In this document: piece by piece, positions 62,027-64,000 of the stretch
How the letters are laid out: the number at the start of each line of letters is the position of its first letter
Position numbering within the stretch: the first letter of the stretch is position 1
Assembly (NCBI GenBank): GCA_938046095.1
Contig: CALIXS010000014.1
Location: 62,001-126,000, forward strand
DNA: 64,000 nucleotides
DNA from: an uncultured Clostridia bacterium
Lineage (GTDB): Bacteria > Bacillota > Clostridia > Peptostreptococcales > Anaerovoracaceae
Reading direction: 5' to 3'
Notes under the pieces: model-generated
What the model was told of the DNA's origin: nothing
The model's input: only the letters and a program-made list of their open reading frames with translations
Database searches by the model: none
Translations under genes and position numbers: made by a program

Positions 62027-62048
62027 CGGAGATGACGAGGTTAAAAAT

Positions 62049-62888
62049 ATGAATTCAAAAAGAATTATAACGGTTGCAACGACGGGAGCGTGGCCGAAAA
62101 AGACTGACAATCCGAATCTGCCTACACAGCCGGATGAGATCGCGGAGGAAATATACCGGTGCTGGAAAGCCGGCGCGGCGGTTGCTCATATACATGTGAG
62201 GGATGAAAACGACAACGACTCCATGAAGGTCGAAACGTTTAAGACCGTTTTGGACAACTTAAAAAATGACTATCCCGATTGTGATATAGTGATAAACCTG
62301 ACCGCGGCGGGAGGAATTGCGAACTCCGAGGATGACAGGATGGCACCTTTCAAAACGCTGAGACCCGAGATGGCGAGCTTCGACTGCGGCACTATGAATT
62401 GGATGTACAAGGGTATTTTTAATAATAATCCGCAGTTCCTCGAGAAAATGGGGCATTCGATGCAGGAGTACGGCGTCAAGCCTGAAATCGAAGTGTTCGA
62501 TCCCGGCATGATATACGATGCGAAGTATTACATCAAAAAAGGTATACTCAGGGAACCCTGTCATTTTCAGTTTTGCATGGGATGTGCCGGCGGGATAACC
62601 GCGACCGCCGAAAACCTTATATTCATGAAAAACATAGTGGAGCGTGAGATCCCGGGTTCTACGTGGAGCGCATTCGGAGTCGGCCGCGGCGCGATGGAAA
62701 TAATGTACACCGCGATCGCCGCCGGAGGGAATATTCGTATCGGTATGGAGGACAATATCTTCTACCGCAAGGGTGTACCTGCGGAAAGCAATGTACAGCT
62801 TGTCGAGCGAGGACGCCGTGTTGTTGAGGAGTTCGGGTGCGAGGCGGCGACTCCTGACGAGGCGAGACAGATACTGGGGATAAAGTAG
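62049..62888 (+). CDS. BKACE family beta-keto acid cleavage enzyme (Kce/DUF849)
   Basis: A 279-residue TIM-barrel enzyme that splits beta-keto acids with acetyl-CoA to give acetoacetate and a CoA ester. The zinc ligands HIHVR (His45, His47) and the family ends 'GAWPKKTDNPNLP' and 'SAFGVGRGAMEIM' are visible. The family includes Kce of lysine fermentation, but the other genes of that pathway (kdd, kal, kam) are not in the window, so its substrate is open. The fatty-acid transporter upstream would fit acetoacetate or butyrate as a product. The gagg Shine-Dalgarno lies eight bases before ATG. Confidence 0.9.
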   Translation: MNSKRIITVATTGAWPKKTDNPNLPTQPDEIAEEIYRCWKAGAAVAHIHVRDENDNDSMKVETFKTVLDNLKNDYPDCDIVINLTAAGGIANSEDDRMAPFKTLRPEMASFDCGTMNWMYKGIFNNNPQFLEKMGHSMQEYGVKPEIEVFDPGMIYDAKYYIKKGILREPCHFQFCMGCAGGITATAENLIFMKNIVEREIPGSTWSAFGVGRGAMEIMYTAIAAGGNIRIGMEDNIFYRKGVPAESNVQLVERGRRVVEEFGCEAATPDEARQILGIK

Positions 62889-62934
62889 AGGATCTTCAGC
62901 TCAGGATAGGGCATACGCTCAAATCCGGCGTGTT

Positions 62935-62950
62935 CCGCGCTGCGGTTTTT
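62935..62950 (+). terminator. Possible terminator after the BKACE gene
   Basis: CCGC-gct-GCGG followed by TTTTT. The stem has only four pairs. Confidence 0.35.
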
Positions 62951-62997
62951 GATTTATTTGTCGGCACCCTGCGATTTCGCCGCGTACTTTGTTCATC

Positions 62998-63026
62998 TTG
63001 CATATCGGTCCGTGAAACTGTATAGT
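62998..63026 (+). promoter_or_regulatory. Promoter of the EFR1-type gene
   Basis: TTGCAT and TATAGT with a 17-base spacer, 21 bases before the start codon. Confidence 0.65.
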
Positions 63027-63046
63027 AAATATGAGGTGACGAGATC

Positions 63047-63805
63047 ATGATTCTATATTTTTCAGGGACAGGCAACAGCGAATATGTAGCCGGGCGGATC
63101 GGCGAAATGGTCGGTGACGAGGCTCAGAATCTTTTTTACAAACTCAAATCAAAGGACAAAACTCCGATAAGCTCCGAGAAGCCGTGGGTCATAGTGACCC
63201 CGACGTACGCGTGGCAGATCCCACACATTATAAGGGATATGCTGCTCGAAACGGAGCTTATCGGCAGCAGGAAGATATATTTCGTAATGACGTGCGGCGG
63301 CGAAAACGGCAATGCCGGAGAGCACAACCGCAAACTGGCGGAGACGTGCGGTCTTGAATATATGGGGACTGCAAGTGTTGTGATGCCTGAAAACTATCTC
63401 GCAATGTTCAGGACGCCGTCGGACGGTGAGGCGGCGGAGATAATCGCAAAGGCGACGCCCAGGATATCGAGGATCGCAGACCGGATCAGGAGTGAGGATG
63501 AGGTAGGTAAGGGTCAGATATCGTTCGTCGATAAGTTGAAGAGCGGCATCGTAAACAAAATATTTTATGAAAGAGTCATAAGTGCGGCAAAATTCCGTTT
63601 TACGGATAAATGTACGAGCTGCGGGCTCTGCGAGAGAATATGTCCTATGAGCAACATAATGCTCGTGGTGGGGCATCCCGTATGGGGGAAAAGCTGTACG
63701 CACTGCATGGCCTGTATCGCAAGATGCCCGGTATCTGCAATAGAATACGGTAAAAAAACGGAAACACGCAACAGGTATTATTGCGGGAAGAGCAAAAGAG
63801 GGTGA
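63047..63805 (+). CDS. EFR1-type flavodoxin-ferredoxin fusion protein
   Basis: Redox protein of 252 residues with a flavodoxin-like domain (about 1-165; YFSGTGNSEYVAG forms the FMN phosphate loop) and two 4Fe-4S motifs (CTSCGLCERICP near 189 and CTHCMACIARCP near 215). Such 'EFR1 family ferrodoxin' proteins move electrons in anaerobes; partners are unknown. The Shine-Dalgarno is gaggtgac. Confidence 0.9.
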   Translation: MILYFSGTGNSEYVAGRIGEMVGDEAQNLFYKLKSKDKTPISSEKPWVIVTPTYAWQIPHIIRDMLLETELIGSRKIYFVMTCGGENGNAGEHNRKLAETCGLEYMGTASVVMPENYLAMFRTPSDGEAAEIIAKATPRISRIADRIRSEDEVGKGQISFVDKLKSGIVNKIFYERVISAAKFRFTDKCTSCGLCERICPMSNIMLVVGHPVWGKSCTHCMACIARCPVSAIEYGKKTETRNRYYCGKSKRG

Positions 63806-63811
63806 GGCCTT

Positions 63812-64000
63812 ATGCAGCATAAGTGCATAGTAGAGGTGATCGACAAAAAATGTTTTGCCGATTATCAGGCAAGGTATCTTGCACCGTCACAGGCGGGACA
63901 GTGCTCTTTCTATGAAATCGGTGACAGATTTGTCTTTGAAAACTACGGCGGCGAGGATACTTTTTCGACGATGGGGTGTGGAACTCAATGCTCGGAGGCA
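63812..64000 (+). CDS. TIGR04076-like protein (5' part)
   Basis: The frame starts at ATG 63812, after ggtgagg, and stays open to the window end (63 codons). The start HKCIVEVIDKKCFADYQARY and 'CSFYEIGDRFVFEN' resemble TIGR04076-family proteins, a small cysteine-containing family in anaerobes without a known role. The rest lies outside the window. It is six bases downstream of the EFR1-type gene and probably shares its transcript. Confidence 0.55.
   Translation, partial: MQHKCIVEVIDKKCFADYQARYLAPSQAGQCSFYEIGDRFVFENYGGEDTFSTMGCGTQCSEA

Overview
The window reads as a low-to-moderate GC, Gram-positive anaerobe of the class Clostridia. The evidence is a complete Rnf ferredoxin:NAD+ oxidoreductase operon with ApbE and its companions, a RocR-type sigma-54 activator with -24/-12 promoters, a cell-wall-binding repeat 2 (CWB2) protein, a sortase-type adhesin, a DtxR-family metal regulator, a group of ECF vitamin-transporter genes, a flavodoxin-ferredoxin (EFR1-type) protein and a beta-keto acid cleavage enzyme. 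Placement near the Anaerovoracaceae/Family XIII group is only my guess from this mixture. No rRNA, CRISPR array, insertion sequence or prophage was seen. There is one tRNA, Gly(CCC).

Layout. 1-5.4 kb (+): end of a peptide ABC transporter operon (binding protein, two permeases, two ATPases) closed by an XRE-cupin regulator. 5.5-10.6 kb (-): a sigma-54 module of two units, racemase-like enzyme + RocR-like activator, and NhaC-type antiporter + alanine dehydrogenase. Each unit carries its own near-consensus -24/-12 promoter. This first ~11 kb looks more A+T rich than the rest. 11-15 kb: a small acidic protein, a CWB2 surface protein, and a thioester/SpaA/VaFE adhesin ending in a PPITG sorting signal, preceded by a promoter and a perfect terminator-like leader hairpin. 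15.1-16.2 kb: rplM-rpsI with a structured leader. 16.3-19.9 kb: a C39-like peptidase and metQNI. 20-25.5 kb: an orphan PD-(D/E)XK nuclease, a repeat-rich intergenic region, a YgjP-type peptidase, alr, a C26 amidotransferase, a decayed gene and cysE. 25.6-31 kb: an EF-G paralogue, radA, and an overlapping operon of an MFS transporter and two small membrane proteins.

31.2-32.2 kb holds a DtxR-family regulator and three inverted repeats of GTTAG/CTAAC type. One of them sits in a strong forward promoter that drives only a ~115-nt transcript ending in a strong terminator, with no real ORF; this is the best candidate here for an undescribed regulatory element (a metal-responsive sRNA or the relic of a lost gene). 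32.2-44.5 kb: a ferredoxin-type aldo/keto reductase, two repeat-expanded membrane proteins, a UPF0182 protein, a long glutamine synthetase, a cardiolipin synthase and an Orn/Lys/Arg decarboxylase-family enzyme. 44.7-53.7 kb: rnfCDGEAB, then pepP, a Gx-type transporter, a NusG-domain II protein and apbE, whose product would add FMN to RnfD and RnfG.

53.7-58.9 kb: a MocR/PdxR-type regulator, apparently starting at CTG, faces an ECF transporter operon (S component, EcfA1, EcfA2, EcfT) followed by trmB; the pairing suggests vitamin B6 uptake. 59-64 kb: an aminotransferase, tRNA-Gly, a short-chain fatty acid transporter, a BKACE-family enzyme, an EFR1-type protein and the start of a TIGR04076-like gene. 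Together the catabolic genes (peptide uptake, alanine dehydrogenase, racemase, BKACE, fatty-acid transporter) and Rnf point to amino-acid fermentation coupled to an ion gradient.
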